From assembly GCA_016868305.1 (NCBI GenBank), contig VGHK01000015.1, positions 1 through 51,930 of the forward strand: a DNA stretch of 51,930 nucleotides, in the 5' to 3' direction. Source of the stretch: Betaproteobacteria bacterium (GTDB taxonomy: Bacteria; Pseudomonadota; Gammaproteobacteria; Burkholderiales; Burkholderiaceae_A). Below the pieces are notes generated by a model. It was not told the DNA's origin. It worked only from the letters and a program-made list of their open reading frames with translations, and did no database searches. A program made the translations under genes and the position numbers. Of the stretch, positions 28,308 through 38,472 are shown piece after piece (positions within the stretch are counted from its first letter, which is position 1; each line of letters begins with the position of its first letter).

Positions 28308-29801
28308 CTAGCCCGCAGTGCCCCCCACGGTAAGCCCCTCGAGGCGTAGCGTGGGCTGACCCACACCTACAGGCACGCTCTGTCCTTCCTTTCCGCAGGT
28401 GCCCACGCCCGAGTCGAGTGCGAGGTCGTTGCCGATGCGGGTAACGCGGGTGAGGGCATCTGGCCCATTGCCAATGATGGTTGCCCCTTTGACAGGATGC
28501 TGAATTTTGCCGTTTTCCACCCAGTAGGCCTCTGAGGCGGTGAAGACAAACTTGCCACTGGTGATGTCGACCTGACCTCCGCCAAAGTTCACGGCGTACA
28601 GGCCTCGGTCGAGAGAGGCGACGATCTCCTGAGGGTCTTCATGGCCTGCAAGCATGAAGGTATTGGTCATGCGGGGCATGGGCAGGTGCGCGTAAGACTC
28701 GCGGCGCCCATTGCCCGTGACCGGCACACGCATGAGCCGGGCATTGAGGCTGTCTTGCAGATAGCCTTTGAGTACCCCGTCTTCGATAAGCACCGTGCGC
28801 TGCGTAGGGTTGGCCTCGTCATCGATATTGAGTGAGCCGCGCCGATCGGGAATACTGCCATCGTCGATCACGGTTACGCCTTTGGCGGCAACGCGCTCTC
28901 CGATGCGGCCACTAAAGGCGGAAGACCCTTTTCGGTTGAAGTCACCCTCCAGACCATGCCCAACTGCCTCGTGCAGTAAAACGCCAGGCCAACCGGGGCC
29001 AAGCACCACAGGCATTACGCCTGCGGGGGCAGCCTGCGCCTGAAGGTTGATCACTGCCTGCCGCACTGCTTCATGGCTGTATCGCCGCAGCATCTCAGGC
29101 GTAAACGTCAGTAGGCTGGTACGGCCCCCGCCTCCGCTGCTGCCCTGTTCGCGCCGGCCCTTTTCTTCGGCGATCACGCTGACGGAGAGCCGCACCAGGG
29201 GACGGATGTCAGCAGCAATTCTGCCGTCGGTGCGGGCAATCAGTACCACCTCGTACTCGCCGGCCAGCGAGGCCATGACCTGAATCACCCGTGGGTCTTG
29301 GCTTCGGGCCAGCCGATCGACCTCGTGCAACAGGGCTACCTTGTCCTGCGCGGAGAGCGCCGCGAGGGGGTCGTTGGGCAGATAGAGGGGTTCACGGGGG
29401 GAGGCATAGACATGGCGATCGCGAAGGATTCTTTGTTTTAATGCCGCCGTTTTTACCGTTCCTGAACCGCCGGCGCGGGCAATCGCCCGCGAGGTATGCG
29501 CAGCCTCAAGCAGGGCCTGGGGGCTTAGGGTGTCGCTGTAGGCGAAGGCGGTTTTTTCTCCAGAGACCGCCCGCACGCCCACGCCCTGATCGATGGAAAA
29601 GCTGCCCGACTTTACGATTCCTTCATCAAGGCTCCAGGCTTCTGACCGGCTGTACTGAAAATACAGGTCGGCATAGTCGATCCGGTGGGCATGGATCTCG
29701 GCAATTGCGTCGAGCAGGTGGGCCTCGGTTAGCCCGTGAGGGGCAAGCAGAAGGGAGTGGGCGGTAGCCAGTGCGGCAACGGCGGAGTCAGAGGGTGTCA
29801 T
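28308..29801 (-). CDS. tldD: Metalloprotease TldD
   Basis: The 497-residue protein has the PmbA/TldD family fold with the metal motif [11 protein letters not shown] (HExxxH, residues 277-282), preceded by GPGWPGVLL and followed by [17 protein letters not shown] near the end. TldD works with TldE (PmbA) as a protease that trims peptides such as microcin B17 precursor and CcdA; TldE is not in the window. Downstream it abuts hisD without a gap. Upstream the nitrilase-family gene lies 46 bp away on the same strand. Confidence 0.95.
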   Translation of the reverse strand: MTPSDSAVAALATAHSLLLAPHGLTEAHLLDAIAEIHAHRIDYADLYFQYSRSEAWSLDEGIVKSGSFSIDQGVGVRAVSGEKTAFAYSDTLSPQALLEAAHTSRAIARAGGSGTVKTAALKQRILRDRHVYASPREPLYLPNDPLAALSAQDKVALLHEVDRLARSQDPRVIQVMASLAGEYEVVLIARTDGRIAADIRPLVRLSVSVIAEEKGRREQGSSGGGGRTSLLTFTPEMLRRYSHEAVRQAVINLQAQAAPAGVMPVVLGPGWPGVLLHEAVGHGLEGDFNRKGSSAFSGRIGERVAAKGVTVIDDGSIPDRRGSLNIDDEANPTQRTVLIEDGVLKGYLQDSLNARLMRVPVTGNGRRESYAHLPMPRMTNTFMLAGHEDPQEIVASLDRGLYAVNFGGGQVDITSGKFVFTASEAYWVENGKIQHPVKGATIIGNGPDALTRVTRIGNDLALDSGVGTCGKEGQSVPVGVGQPTLRLEGLTVGGTAG

Positions 29802-29847
29802 AGTGGAAGTTTAGTGGTCGGGCAGTTAGTTTGAGAGCTTAGCCGTG

Positions 29848-30690
29848 TTAAGAGTTGGGGAGTGATCGTCGGTGGCTCAGTGCAGGCAAGTTTAGGCGAA
29901 CTTGGGCTGTCTGGGCTGGATCGAGGTCGGCGATGGCAAGCCCCTCGCCGCTTGCCACCTGGCTCACCACACGACCCCAGGGGTCAATGACCATGCTCTG
30001 GCCCCAGGTCTGGCGGCCGTTGGCGTGCTGCCCGCCCTGCGCGCTGGCAAGCAGCCAGCACTGGTTTTCAATGGCCCGACTGCGCAACAGGATTTCCCAG
30101 TGGGCCTGGCCGGTGGTCCAGGTGAAGGCCGCAGGCATGAGAATAAGATCAAGTGGCTGGGGATGGGCCATGGCCCGATACAACTCAGGGAACCGAATGT
30201 CGTAGCAGACCGACAGGCCGGTATGGCCAGCCGGCGTCTGGCAGGCCACCGGCCGGTGACCCGCCGCAATGGTGCGCGACTCGTCGTAGCGCTCATTGCC
30301 GTTATCAAAGGCAAAGAGATGCAGCTTGTCATAGCAGGCCACCTGCCTGCCCTGCGGGTCATAGACCAAGAGGCTATTGCGAATCCGGGGCGGGTGGTCT
30401 GACTGCAAGGGAATGGTGCCTGCCGCAATCCAGATGCCGAGGTCTTGGGCAAGACTGGCCATCCGAACCTGTATGGGGCTTTCGGGACCCAGCCCTTGTG
30501 GCTCGGCAATGGCGCACTTATCGGTGTCTTTTTCGCCCATCAGGCAGAAGTATTCCGGCAGCAGAGCAAGCTGAGCCCCCTGGCTATGGGCCTCGCGCAG
30601 CCAGTGCTCTGCGGTGGCGAGGTTCTCTTGCAGGCGTGTGCCTGAGACCATTTGGACGGCAGCGATGCGTATCGGATTGGGGGTGGGCAT
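29848..30690 (-). CDS. Carbon-nitrogen hydrolase (nitrilase superfamily, Nit/omega-amidase-like)
   Basis: The Glu-Lys-Cys triad of the nitrilase superfamily is visible: LLPEYFCLMG (Glu), CYDKLHLFAFD (Lys) and LSVCYDIRFPELYR (Cys). At 280 residues it resembles the Nit1/NitC group, which includes deaminated-glutathione amidases and omega-amidases. The precise substrate is not determined. It follows yhdP after six bases and precedes tldD, an order common in the group. Confidence 0.9.
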   Translation of the reverse strand: MPTPNPIRIAAVQMVSGTRLQENLATAEHWLREAHSQGAQLALLPEYFCLMGEKDTDKCAIAEPQGLGPESPIQVRMASLAQDLGIWIAAGTIPLQSDHPPRIRNSLLVYDPQGRQVACYDKLHLFAFDNGNERYDESRTIAAGHRPVACQTPAGHTGLSVCYDIRFPELYRAMAHPQPLDLILMPAAFTWTTGQAHWEILLRSRAIENQCWLLASAQGGQHANGRQTWGQSMVIDPWGRVVSQVASGEGLAIADLDPAQTAQVRLNLPALSHRRSLPNS

Positions 30691-30696
30691 AGTGGG

Positions 30697-33600
30697 CTAC
30701 GGCTCCTTGGCTTCGCGGGTCACGGTGCGGCGGGGCAGGGCCTGCACCTGCGGGTCATCCCAGCGGCCGGTAATTTGGTATTCGTAGGCCAGAGCCTGCC
30801 GCAGCGGGTCACGCAGAAGGTACTGGGCAATGAAACTGCCCAGCCCCACTGCGGGATTGACAATCGCGTATCCGAGTGAGGCGAGGCCAGCATTGAATTC
30901 TGGCAGAACCAAGACTCGAAGGTCTTGTGTCTCGTTGAGCAGGTTGGCCTGCCCTTCCAGAAGCACAGAGGCCTGAATGCCAACGATGCGCAGGTTTTCG
31001 GTTCGTGCCTGGCCATTTGCGAACTGCACAGAGCCCCGCAGCCGTTCGTAGATAAAGCCTTCGGAGAAGATGTCGCGGAAGTCGAGCGTGATGCGCTTGG
31101 GCAGGGACTGCAGATTCACCACACTGATGAGCTTGGCAAGGCCAGCATCGGCCTTCAGAAACTGGCCCGCCTGCATGTCGAGCGCAAGCGACCCCTCCAT
31201 CGTGGCGAGTTGAAAGTCGGTGGGGGCTCCGGCCCATCGGATCTGGCCGGTGAGGCTGCCTGGGGTGGCCCGGATGATTCCGGGGTACCCCATACGGCCT
31301 AGAAGGTTTCCACCGTCGCGCACCTGCAGGCTGAGGTCGATCTGCGTGCGAGAACCCACCGGCTGCGAATCCTGCACGGACTGCCCCTGCATGGACTGCA
31401 GCGCAGACCACTGCCCCTTACCGGTTAATCGACCGTAGGCATTCTCAATGGTCAGGCCACGAATATCCCATCGTGCCTGTTCGGCAGCGGGCGAGGCATC
31501 TAACACCAGCCTTCCGAACTGCTTGCTGCCACGGCGGAAGTCTTCGGCGACGAGATCGATAGTGGGCCAGCGACGGGACTCGGAAAGGGACGTAAGTGGC
31601 CGGGCTGCAAGGGATCCGTTGGGATCCTGAACGAGGCTGCCTCGGGCAGGCTGCTCCGAAGTCTGCCCTGGTGGAAGCCAGAGCCGCTCCAGCCGGGCGA
31701 CCAGCGTTCCTGAGGAGGTGGGGGGCTCGCCGGACTCTGCCTGCTGTTTGGGGGCCCAGGCGAGCTGTCCGTTGACCTGGGCTGACTGTAGGTCGATTCG
31801 CCAGACACCTGACTGGTTAATGGCCTGCGCCTTTACCCCCGTGATCCTCTGCTCACCGAGAGCGACCTGCTGGGCGTCGATTTCGATTCGGGATAGCGCT
31901 GGGGCCGTGGCCTGTTGTCCAGCCAAAGGGCTTACGGCCTCTGCCTGGCGGCTGGCGCCAGGACCTTCCCTTTTGCTGCCGGCCAGGCGGTATTCAAACG
32001 CCTGAAGCCAAGACGACAGGTCGAGACTTTCGGTCTGCAGGGAGACGACAATGCCCGACCGACCGGGGCCTGGTGCCGTCTGGGGAACTGGCAGGCCGAT
32101 TCCGACCCGCCCAGAGATTGTTGATGTCCCTCCCGATAGCGGCCCCGAGCGCCGAATGTCTGCCGACAACTGGTGCGAAACGGATGCAACCTTCCAGGTC
32201 TGTTGCCTCTGGGCCTGACCCTGGGTGGTGATCCCCGACTTCTGCGCGAGGCTGAACTGCAGTCCCCAGTCTTCATCGCTACGTTTGCGTGCCGGCACGG
32301 GCAGGCGAATGGCCAGGCCGCGCAGGCTGGACTGACCGGCCATCTGTATGCCTGCCGGACCAAGGTCGATCAGGAGGCTGTAGGGGGCCTTTCCGATGAA
32401 AACCCCTGCGCCCAGCGGCAACCCTGCGGACTCGCGTAGCCAGGACTCGAGCGAGGCAGCCGCTAGTTCGCCCTTCACTACCAGCTGGCTGGTGCTGGAA
32501 CCCCTGGTTTTCGATGCAGCGGTTGCAGTAAAGGGCCCACCGAGGGCTCTGCCAGAGACGGCTAGGCTTGTCAGACCATTTTCGTTAAACCCCAGGCTGC
32601 CGCGGACCACGGACATCTCGGGAATGTCGGGATCCAGAACAATACGATTGTCCTTAAACGACAACTGGCCCTGTACCTGAGATGCCTCGGTGTTGTTGAG
32701 GTCGATGGCAAGCGACAGGCCGAGCTGGGCCTGTCCACTGGCCAGGCTGCCGACGAGTGCCTGGTCGAGCCAGTCGCGCACTGGGGAGCGGTTGGCCGTA
32801 TCGACCATCGCTGCAAGGCTGCCCGAGATTTCACCGTTGATAGTGAGAATAGGGTTTGCCGCGGTAAGGTCTGCAATCTCTGCAACCACCTGAGTGACTG
32901 GGGCCGATCCGATGAGGGCCTGCCGGCTCTCGATGCGAAGCCCTTGTCGCACAAAGGCAAGGTCGATAAAGGCGCCGGTGATCCTCGGCCACTCGGGACT
33001 GAAGGCAAGCACCTGATCCTCTAGCCTGAGCCGCACATCGAAATCGCCCGTGCCTTGTTGCTTAAAGGGAAACTCGGCAAGCGGCCCTGATATCTGAAAA
33101 CTACCACTGACAGGCCGGCCGTTCTGAATGGCTCGCACCAGCCATGCCCGGGTATCTGGACCCATAGAAAGCGGCAGAAGCCCCTTGAGCTCGGTGGGAA
33201 CAAGCCCGCCAATGCTGCCGGAGGCCTCGAGACTGCCAAGCCCTTCTCCCGTGTACAGATAGCGACCCTGCGACCGGAGCTTGAGTTCGCCTTGGCGGAC
33301 AAGAAGCCTATCGACAAGCAGGGTGGCACTGATCTTGGCGTTATCGGCACCGGCCTTCAGGCTGGCGATCAGATCCTGGGCAGAGAACTCAAACTGACCC
33401 GAGAGCTCATCGAGCCGGATCTCTGCCTTCGGAAGGTGCCCGGGGATGCGGAGGGTGAGATCCTGGCTGGACAGGGAAAGACTGCCTTGCCGTGGTGACA
33501 ACAGCAGCCGTCCACTGAGGCCCTGGACACGCGGCGCGTTCTGCGCCCGGGTTCCGAAGGCCGCTCCTAGCCCGGAGAAACTGGTATCGAGCCGAAGCTG

Positions 33601-34506
33601 CTCGAGTAGCTGCTCTGCCGTAAGGTCGGGTACTTCCTCGATGGCACCCCGCCAGTCAAGGCGCACCGCGCCAAGCTGTCCTTCAAGCTGCGGCATCTGG
33701 ATTGTTCTACCAACCAGCGCCGAGACCTCGGCAGCATCCATGACTGCGGTCTGCAGGGAGAGCCCGTCGTCAGAGAGCTGCAGCCGTAGGTCGTTTAAGA
33801 GCAGGCGGCCTGATGCAGCCGAAGACTTGGTGGCATCTACCCAGGAGAGGTCTGCCCGATGGATGGTCCAAGGCCCCTGCAAGGAGAGGGCGCGCAGAAG
33901 GGGCCTGGGATCCTCAGGTCTGGCATCGGAGGGCGAGGCTTCCGGGGCCACGGCACCGGAAGGACTCTGGTCTGCGGAAGTCTGCCCGGCTCGCCCGAGT
34001 GGAAAGCCTGCGAGCCGCCACGATCCCTGTGGGTCTTTATCGGCAAACACCTGAAGTCTGGAGACCTTGAGCTCTGAGAAGATCGGCATGCCATAAACAG
34101 CAGAAAGCAGGCTTCGCAGGCCGAAGTCTGCAGACACCGACTCGGCTACTAACAGGTCATTGGGGGAGGCCTCGGAGCGGATTCGAATCTCGCCGATGGC
34201 GAGCCGCGGCGCTAGCCAGGAACTCCACTCGGTGTGGGCATTTTGCACCGTAATCGAGATATCGGATTCGCCAAGGTATTGGTCGAGAGTCTGCTCTAGG
34301 CGAGCAGGATCGTTGAGAAGGCTAGCAAGACTGGGCCAGAGCCAGTACCGAACGCTGAGTGCTGAGGCCACGAGGATGAGCAACAGGCCAGCCAAGGCCA
34401 GTACGAACCAGAGTGCGAGGCTGCCAAACGGCATCCCCGAGGCGCCTTTATTTCCTGCCTCAGGGATGCAACCCGCTTGCTGTGGTTTTGCAGAAGGATT
34501 TGGCAT
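30697..34506 (-). CDS. yhdP: YhdP family AsmA-like envelope protein
   Basis: A very large protein (1269 residues, close to E. coli YhdP) with one N-terminal transmembrane helix (about residues 28-52, ALWFVLALAGLLLILVAS) and a long beta-rich periplasmic part ending in an AsmA-type C-terminal domain (FSEGFIYERLRGSVQFANG). YhdP, with TamB and YdbH, carries phospholipids to the outer membrane in E. coli. An ATG 24 codons in (34434) is an alternative start. It is divergent from glnE, whose start lies 48 bp away. Confidence 0.92.
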   Translation of the reverse strand: MPNPSAKPQQAGCIPEAGNKGASGMPFGSLALWFVLALAGLLLILVASALSVRYWLWPSLASLLNDPARLEQTLDQYLGESDISITVQNAHTEWSSWLAPRLAIGEIRIRSEASPNDLLVAESVSADFGLRSLLSAVYGMPIFSELKVSRLQVFADKDPQGSWRLAGFPLGRAGQTSADQSPSGAVAPEASPSDARPEDPRPLLRALSLQGPWTIHRADLSWVDATKSSAASGRLLLNDLRLQLSDDGLSLQTAVMDAAEVSALVGRTIQMPQLEGQLGAVRLDWRGAIEEVPDLTAEQLLEQLRLDTSFSGLGAAFGTRAQNAPRVQGLSGRLLLSPRQGSLSLSSQDLTLRIPGHLPKAEIRLDELSGQFEFSAQDLIASLKAGADNAKISATLLVDRLLVRQGELKLRSQGRYLYTGEGLGSLEASGSIGGLVPTELKGLLPLSMGPDTRAWLVRAIQNGRPVSGSFQISGPLAEFPFKQQGTGDFDVRLRLEDQVLAFSPEWPRITGAFIDLAFVRQGLRIESRQALIGSAPVTQVVAEIADLTAANPILTINGEISGSLAAMVDTANRSPVRDWLDQALVGSLASGQAQLGLSLAIDLNNTEASQVQGQLSFKDNRIVLDPDIPEMSVVRGSLGFNENGLTSLAVSGRALGGPFTATAASKTRGSSTSQLVVKGELAAASLESWLRESAGLPLGAGVFIGKAPYSLLIDLGPAGIQMAGQSSLRGLAIRLPVPARKRSDEDWGLQFSLAQKSGITTQGQAQRQQTWKVASVSHQLSADIRRSGPLSGGTSTISGRVGIGLPVPQTAPGPGRSGIVVSLQTESLDLSSWLQAFEYRLAGSKREGPGASRQAEAVSPLAGQQATAPALSRIEIDAQQVALGEQRITGVKAQAINQSGVWRIDLQSAQVNGQLAWAPKQQAESGEPPTSSGTLVARLERLWLPPGQTSEQPARGSLVQDPNGSLAARPLTSLSESRRWPTIDLVAEDFRRGSKQFGRLVLDASPAAEQARWDIRGLTIENAYGRLTGKGQWSALQSMQGQSVQDSQPVGSRTQIDLSLQVRDGGNLLGRMGYPGIIRATPGSLTGQIRWAGAPTDFQLATMEGSLALDMQAGQFLKADAGLAKLISVVNLQSLPKRITLDFRDIFSEGFIYERLRGSVQFANGQARTENLRIVGIQASVLLEGQANLLNETQDLRVLVLPEFNAGLASLGYAIVNPAVGLGSFIAQYLLRDPLRQALAYEYQITGRWDDPQVQALPRRTVTREAKEP

Positions 34507-34554
34507 TATCGAAATTTTTGCATACCTAAAGAGGCTAAGGCAGAGGCGACGACT

Positions 34555-37317
34555 ATGGAATGTCTTGATCAGATCTTAAACCCGGAGGACAGGCAGGGCT
34601 ACACGCGGGTAGGGGAGCATTCTGCGTTTGCACGGCGCTGCCTGCCTCTGGTCATTGCGCGGGGGCAGCTTTTGTCGCTCGCGCAGCCAATAGATGGGCC
34701 CCTGCTGCTTTCCCACCTGGCCCGTGGCTGGCCGGAACTCTCAGTTTGTTACACGGGACTTACCTGCGTGCTTTCGGAGGACAGGGCCGCTACCGCATTA
34801 CGACAGTTTCGAAATAGCGCCCTACTGGCGATCATGGGCAGAGACCTTTGCGGCCAGGCCGATCTCTCCGAGAACCTGGAGAGCATCACGATATTGGCCG
34901 AGATCTGCCTGCACCTTGCCTACCGGGCGGTGGGGTATCAGATGACGCAGCGTCATGGACTGCCCCGCCGGCCCGATGGTAGGCCCGTGGATCTGCTGGT
35001 TGTGGGCATGGGCAAACTCGGTGGCGGTGAACTCAATGCCTCCTCGGATATCGATCTGATCTATGTGATTGCAGAGGAGGGCCAGACCGATGGCGTGGAC
35101 GGCAAGGGAATACTGGACCTGCCCACTTTCTTTACCCGGCTTGGCCGGAAACTCGCGCTGTTGCTTGGCGACGTGACCGCCGATGGAATTGTCTTTCGGG
35201 TTGACCTGCGCCTGCGGCCAAACGGAGACTCGGGCCCCCTAGTTTCCACCTTTGCCATGCTGGAAGACTATCTGATGGTGCAGGGCCGGGAATGGGAGCG
35301 GTATGCCTGGGTGAAGGCGCGCGTGGTGAGCCCAGCCTTTTTTTCCGAGCCCGCGGTTTTTGCCCAGGACCTGCAGAGCCTGGAGGATATTCGCAGGCCC
35401 TTTGTATTTCGTCGATACCTTGACTTCAACGCCCTTGCGGCTTTACGAGACCTGCATCAGCAGATCCGGGAAGAGGCCGAGCGGCGAACCTTAAAGCGAG
35501 AGTCGCGTCTGGCCGGTGAGTTTGATCCGGTGGATCTGAAGCTCGGGCCGGGAGGAATTCGGGAAGTGGAGTTCATTGCCCAGTTGTTTCAGTTGGTGCG
35601 TGGCGGACGCAATGCTACTTTGCAGGCGCGGGGGACACGGGAGATTCTCCGGGTTCTGGGTGATCAGGGGCGACTGTCGGCGCAAGAGGTGGAGACGCTT
35701 TTTGGCGCCTATCGTTTCTGGCGACTGCTTGAGCACCGGTTACAGTATGTCGAAGATGCCCAGACCCATGTGCTTGGCGGTGCCCAGGCCGAGGTCAATC
35801 ACGCCGCCCAGTCTATGGGGCTGGCCAATGGGGCTGCCTTGCATCAAGAGATTGCCCATCATCGGGAGCAGGTGAAACACCTCTTTGAGCGCCTGTTTCG
35901 CAAGGAGGTCTCTGATGCCAATGCCTCTGCAGAGGCAACCGGACAGACCGCTCGCGCCACGGATCGGGAGAGCCGGCTTGCCCGGATCGCCCGCCAGATT
36001 GACCAGTTGGCCCTTGCGAGCGAGACCCCCGATGCACTGCGTGTCGGGCTGCAGGGCCTAATTGATGCGATTCAGAAACGCACCGCCTACCTGGCGCTTT
36101 TTGATGAATACCCAGATGCCCTGTCTCGGGTGGCTCGCGTGATTGCGGCGTCGTCCTGGGCGGCGGAATATCTGCGCCGGCATCCGATAGTGCTCGATGA
36201 GCTCTTGGATACCCGAACCTTGTTTGATCCGCCGCAGTTTGATGTATTTGACCGAGCCCTTGCCCAGCAGCTGGAACAGACTCTGGTTCAGGGGCAGCCC
36301 GATGTGGAGCGGCAGATGGATATTCTGCGCGAAGCCCACCATGCCCAGCTCTTTCGGCTTTTGGTGCAAGACCTCGACGGACTCTGGCCGCTTGAGAATC
36401 TGTCGGACCAGCTTTCGGCCTTGGCTGACATCATGATTAGCGCAACCCTGCGATCGGCCTGGGCCGCAAGCCCCCGGCGCCACTGCGATAGCCCTCGGTT
36501 TGCCGTGGTGGCCTACGGAAAGCTCGGTGGCAAGGAGCTTGGCTATGCCTCCGACCTTGACCTGATATTTCTGCATAACGATCCCCACGAACAGGCCCCG
36601 GAGAACTATGCCCGGCTGGCTCAGCGCTTGAATGTCTGGCTTACCACCACCACCGCTGCGGGCAGCCTGTTTGAAATTGACCTGCGGCTGCGCCCGAATG
36701 GCAACGCTGGCCTACTGGTGAGTGACTTCGACGGGTTCATGGCCTATCAGATGGAGAAGGCATGGGTCTGGGAGCATCAGGCGCTTACCAGGGCCCGATT
36801 TTGTGCCGGTGATGTGCGGATCGGCCAGGCCTTTGAGCAGGGGCGCATCGCAATCCTGCGCATGCGGCGCGACCCCTGTGCCTTGCTCGAAGAGATTCTG
36901 GCGATGCGTCAAAAGATGCATGAGGGACATCCCAATGCCAGCGGTCTTTTTGACCTCAAGCACGACGCAGGGGGCATGGTCGATATCGAGTTCATGGTGC
37001 AGGCCTTGGTTCTGCGGCATAGCGCTGACCACCCGCAGCTCACGGCCAATCTGGGCAATATCGCCTTGTTGCATATCAGTGCGCAACTTGGGCTGATTGC
37101 GACAGATCTTGCCCAGGCTGTGGCTGATGGCTACCGAGAGTTTCGGCGTCAGCAGCATCGCCTGCGGCTGGCCGGGGCAGCCTCAGCCAGGCTAGACCTG
37201 CAGGCACTCGCACCGCACCGGCAGGCGGTGGAGGCCCTCTGGGCCCAGGTTTTTTCCGATGCCCCATCGGTTGTGCGGCCGCTTACCGAGATTCATGACC
37301 GGCCGCAGTCGATCTAG
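34555..37317 (+). CDS. glnE: Glutamine synthetase adenylyltransferase/adenylyl-removing enzyme
   Basis: Bifunctional control of glutamine synthetase. Two nucleotidyltransferase domains are visible: GMGKLGGGELNASSDIDL (about residues 151-168, de-adenylylating half) and YGKLGGKELGYASDLDL (about 653-669, adenylylating half), with their second motifs VDLRLRPNGDSG and IDLRLRPNGNAG. The ATG at 34555 has AGAGG eight bases upstream and gives 920 residues. The stop TAG overlaps the azlD stop inside a CTAG. Confidence 0.97.
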   Translation: MECLDQILNPEDRQGYTRVGEHSAFARRCLPLVIARGQLLSLAQPIDGPLLLSHLARGWPELSVCYTGLTCVLSEDRAATALRQFRNSALLAIMGRDLCGQADLSENLESITILAEICLHLAYRAVGYQMTQRHGLPRRPDGRPVDLLVVGMGKLGGGELNASSDIDLIYVIAEEGQTDGVDGKGILDLPTFFTRLGRKLALLLGDVTADGIVFRVDLRLRPNGDSGPLVSTFAMLEDYLMVQGREWERYAWVKARVVSPAFFSEPAVFAQDLQSLEDIRRPFVFRRYLDFNALAALRDLHQQIREEAERRTLKRESRLAGEFDPVDLKLGPGGIREVEFIAQLFQLVRGGRNATLQARGTREILRVLGDQGRLSAQEVETLFGAYRFWRLLEHRLQYVEDAQTHVLGGAQAEVNHAAQSMGLANGAALHQEIAHHREQVKHLFERLFRKEVSDANASAEATGQTARATDRESRLARIARQIDQLALASETPDALRVGLQGLIDAIQKRTAYLALFDEYPDALSRVARVIAASSWAAEYLRRHPIVLDELLDTRTLFDPPQFDVFDRALAQQLEQTLVQGQPDVERQMDILREAHHAQLFRLLVQDLDGLWPLENLSDQLSALADIMISATLRSAWAASPRRHCDSPRFAVVAYGKLGGKELGYASDLDLIFLHNDPHEQAPENYARLAQRLNVWLTTTTAAGSLFEIDLRLRPNGNAGLLVSDFDGFMAYQMEKAWVWEHQALTRARFCAGDVRIGQAFEQGRIAILRMRRDPCALLEEILAMRQKMHEGHPNASGLFDLKHDAGGMVDIEFMVQALVLRHSADHPQLTANLGNIALLHISAQLGLIATDLAQAVADGYREFRRQQHRLRLAGAASARLDLQALAPHRQAVEALWAQVFSDAPSVVRPLTEIHDRPQSI

Positions 37318-37646
37318 GCGGCTGCGAGCAGGTAGAGGGAAATGTAGAAGCCGCCCGAAACAACCAGGGCCAGTACGGTGCTCTTCCACCGAAACCAGAC
37401 AACCAGGGCAAGGGCCACCGCCCAGAGCCTAAGGTTGGTAAGCGAAACCGCCAGCCCGCCGGCGTCGTTGAGCAGACTATCGGGCATCAGAATCGCGGTG
37501 AGTCCCGCCATGGGCGCATACCGCAGGGCTGCGGTAATCCGTGGTGGTAGCTGCCAGCGGGTCGGGAGCAAAAGCGGAATGCCTCGGCTGGCGATTGTGG
37601 TGATGGCCAGGCCAATGACCGTGACCCATATGGCGAACTCAGTCAT
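37314..37646 (-). CDS. azlD: Branched-chain amino acid exporter small subunit AzlD
   Basis: A 110-residue membrane protein with about four hydrophobic segments (FAIWVTVIGLAITTIASRGI, AALRYAPMAGLTAILMP, LWAVALALVVWFRW, TVLALVVSGGFYISLYLLA), the AzlD/YgaH family pattern. With AzlC it forms an exporter for branched-chain amino acids. The ATG at 37646 overlaps the azlC end by eight bases; a longer open frame upstream is just azlC in another frame. Confidence 0.9.
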   Translation of the reverse strand: MTEFAIWVTVIGLAITTIASRGIPLLLPTRWQLPPRITAALRYAPMAGLTAILMPDSLLNDAGGLAVSLTNLRLWAVALALVVWFRWKSTVLALVVSGGFYISLYLLAAA

Positions 37647-38355
37647 TGCGACTGAGCCAGAGGGCCACCGCAACGCCCGCAACCACTGCGGCCAGAAGCC
37701 CAAGGTTAAGGGGCAGAGGCTTGAGTGCGACCGAGACGGCAGCAGCAGTGGCCACACAGCCCCAGGCCGGCCTGCCCTGAAGCATCGGTAGCAGCAGAGT
37801 GAGCAGGGCCAGTGAGGCAAGAAACCCCAGCCCCGCATCCTGGGGCAAGAAGCCACCGAGAAAGATTCCGACCATTGAGTAGGCCTGCCAGCAGACCCAT
37901 CCCATAGCGGCTGACATGCGGAAGTACTGCAAGAAAAGACGTCGCCGGGCTGCGGAGTTGCTTCCGTCGGGGAACCGCAGGGAGATGGCTACCACCTGCG
38001 CGTCTGTGGACACCGTGCCATACAGGGCCCGCTTGGCCGGGGGCATATGGCGAAACCAGGGGCGCATGGCCAGCGAATAGATAAAGAACCGCAGGTTCAC
38101 GATCAGCGCACTGATCCAGATGATGGGCAGAGCAGCGCCCGAGGCGATCAAGGGCAGGGCCGCCAACTGGGCGGAGCCGGCATAGACCAGCAGGCTCATG
38201 CCGACGGCCTGCCAGGGCGTGAGCCCGGCCTTAACCATGGCCATTCCCGTGACCACGCCCGAGATGCCTATGGCGATCATGGACGGGCTCAGGTCATTCC
38301 AGGCCTGCCGGACAGGGCCATTGCGTGAGCGGCGACGGAGGGAAATGCCGGGCAT
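37639..38355 (-). CDS. azlC: Branched-chain amino acid exporter large subunit AzlC
   Basis: A 238-residue polytopic membrane protein of the AzlC/YgaZ family: LLVYAGSAQLAALPLIASGA, IWISALIVNLRFFIYSLAM and YGTVSTDAQVVAIS are family landmarks. It exports leucine, isoleucine, valine or analogues together with AzlD. It is divergent from ilvE, which makes the same amino acids, across 117 bp; a shared control region is plausible but I see no clear operator. Confidence 0.93.
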   Translation of the reverse strand: MPGISLRRRSRNGPVRQAWNDLSPSMIAIGISGVVTGMAMVKAGLTPWQAVGMSLLVYAGSAQLAALPLIASGAALPIIWISALIVNLRFFIYSLAMRPWFRHMPPAKRALYGTVSTDAQVVAISLRFPDGSNSAARRRLFLQYFRMSAAMGWVCWQAYSMVGIFLGGFLPQDAGLGFLASLALLTLLLPMLQGRPAWGCVATAAAVSVALKPLPLNLGLLAAVVAGVAVALWLSRND

Positions 38356-38472
38356 GCCGAAGCTTCGTTAGAATGTGGTAACTAGATGGCTGGGGAAATG
38401 TTCTGGTGTATCGATGGGCATGATGCCTTTTTCCTGGCCCTGTGAGAAATGAGACCCCAAGGAGACCCTGGC

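Noticed and set aside
34503-34525. Sigma-54-like TGGC...TTGC upstream of glnE
   Set aside because: The GG-to-GC spacing is 16 bases, not the ten required for a -24/-12 promoter.
38417-38432. GGCAT-G-ATGCC followed by TTTTT before ilvE as a terminator
   Set aside because: A one-base loop cannot form; with a realistic loop only three pairs remain.
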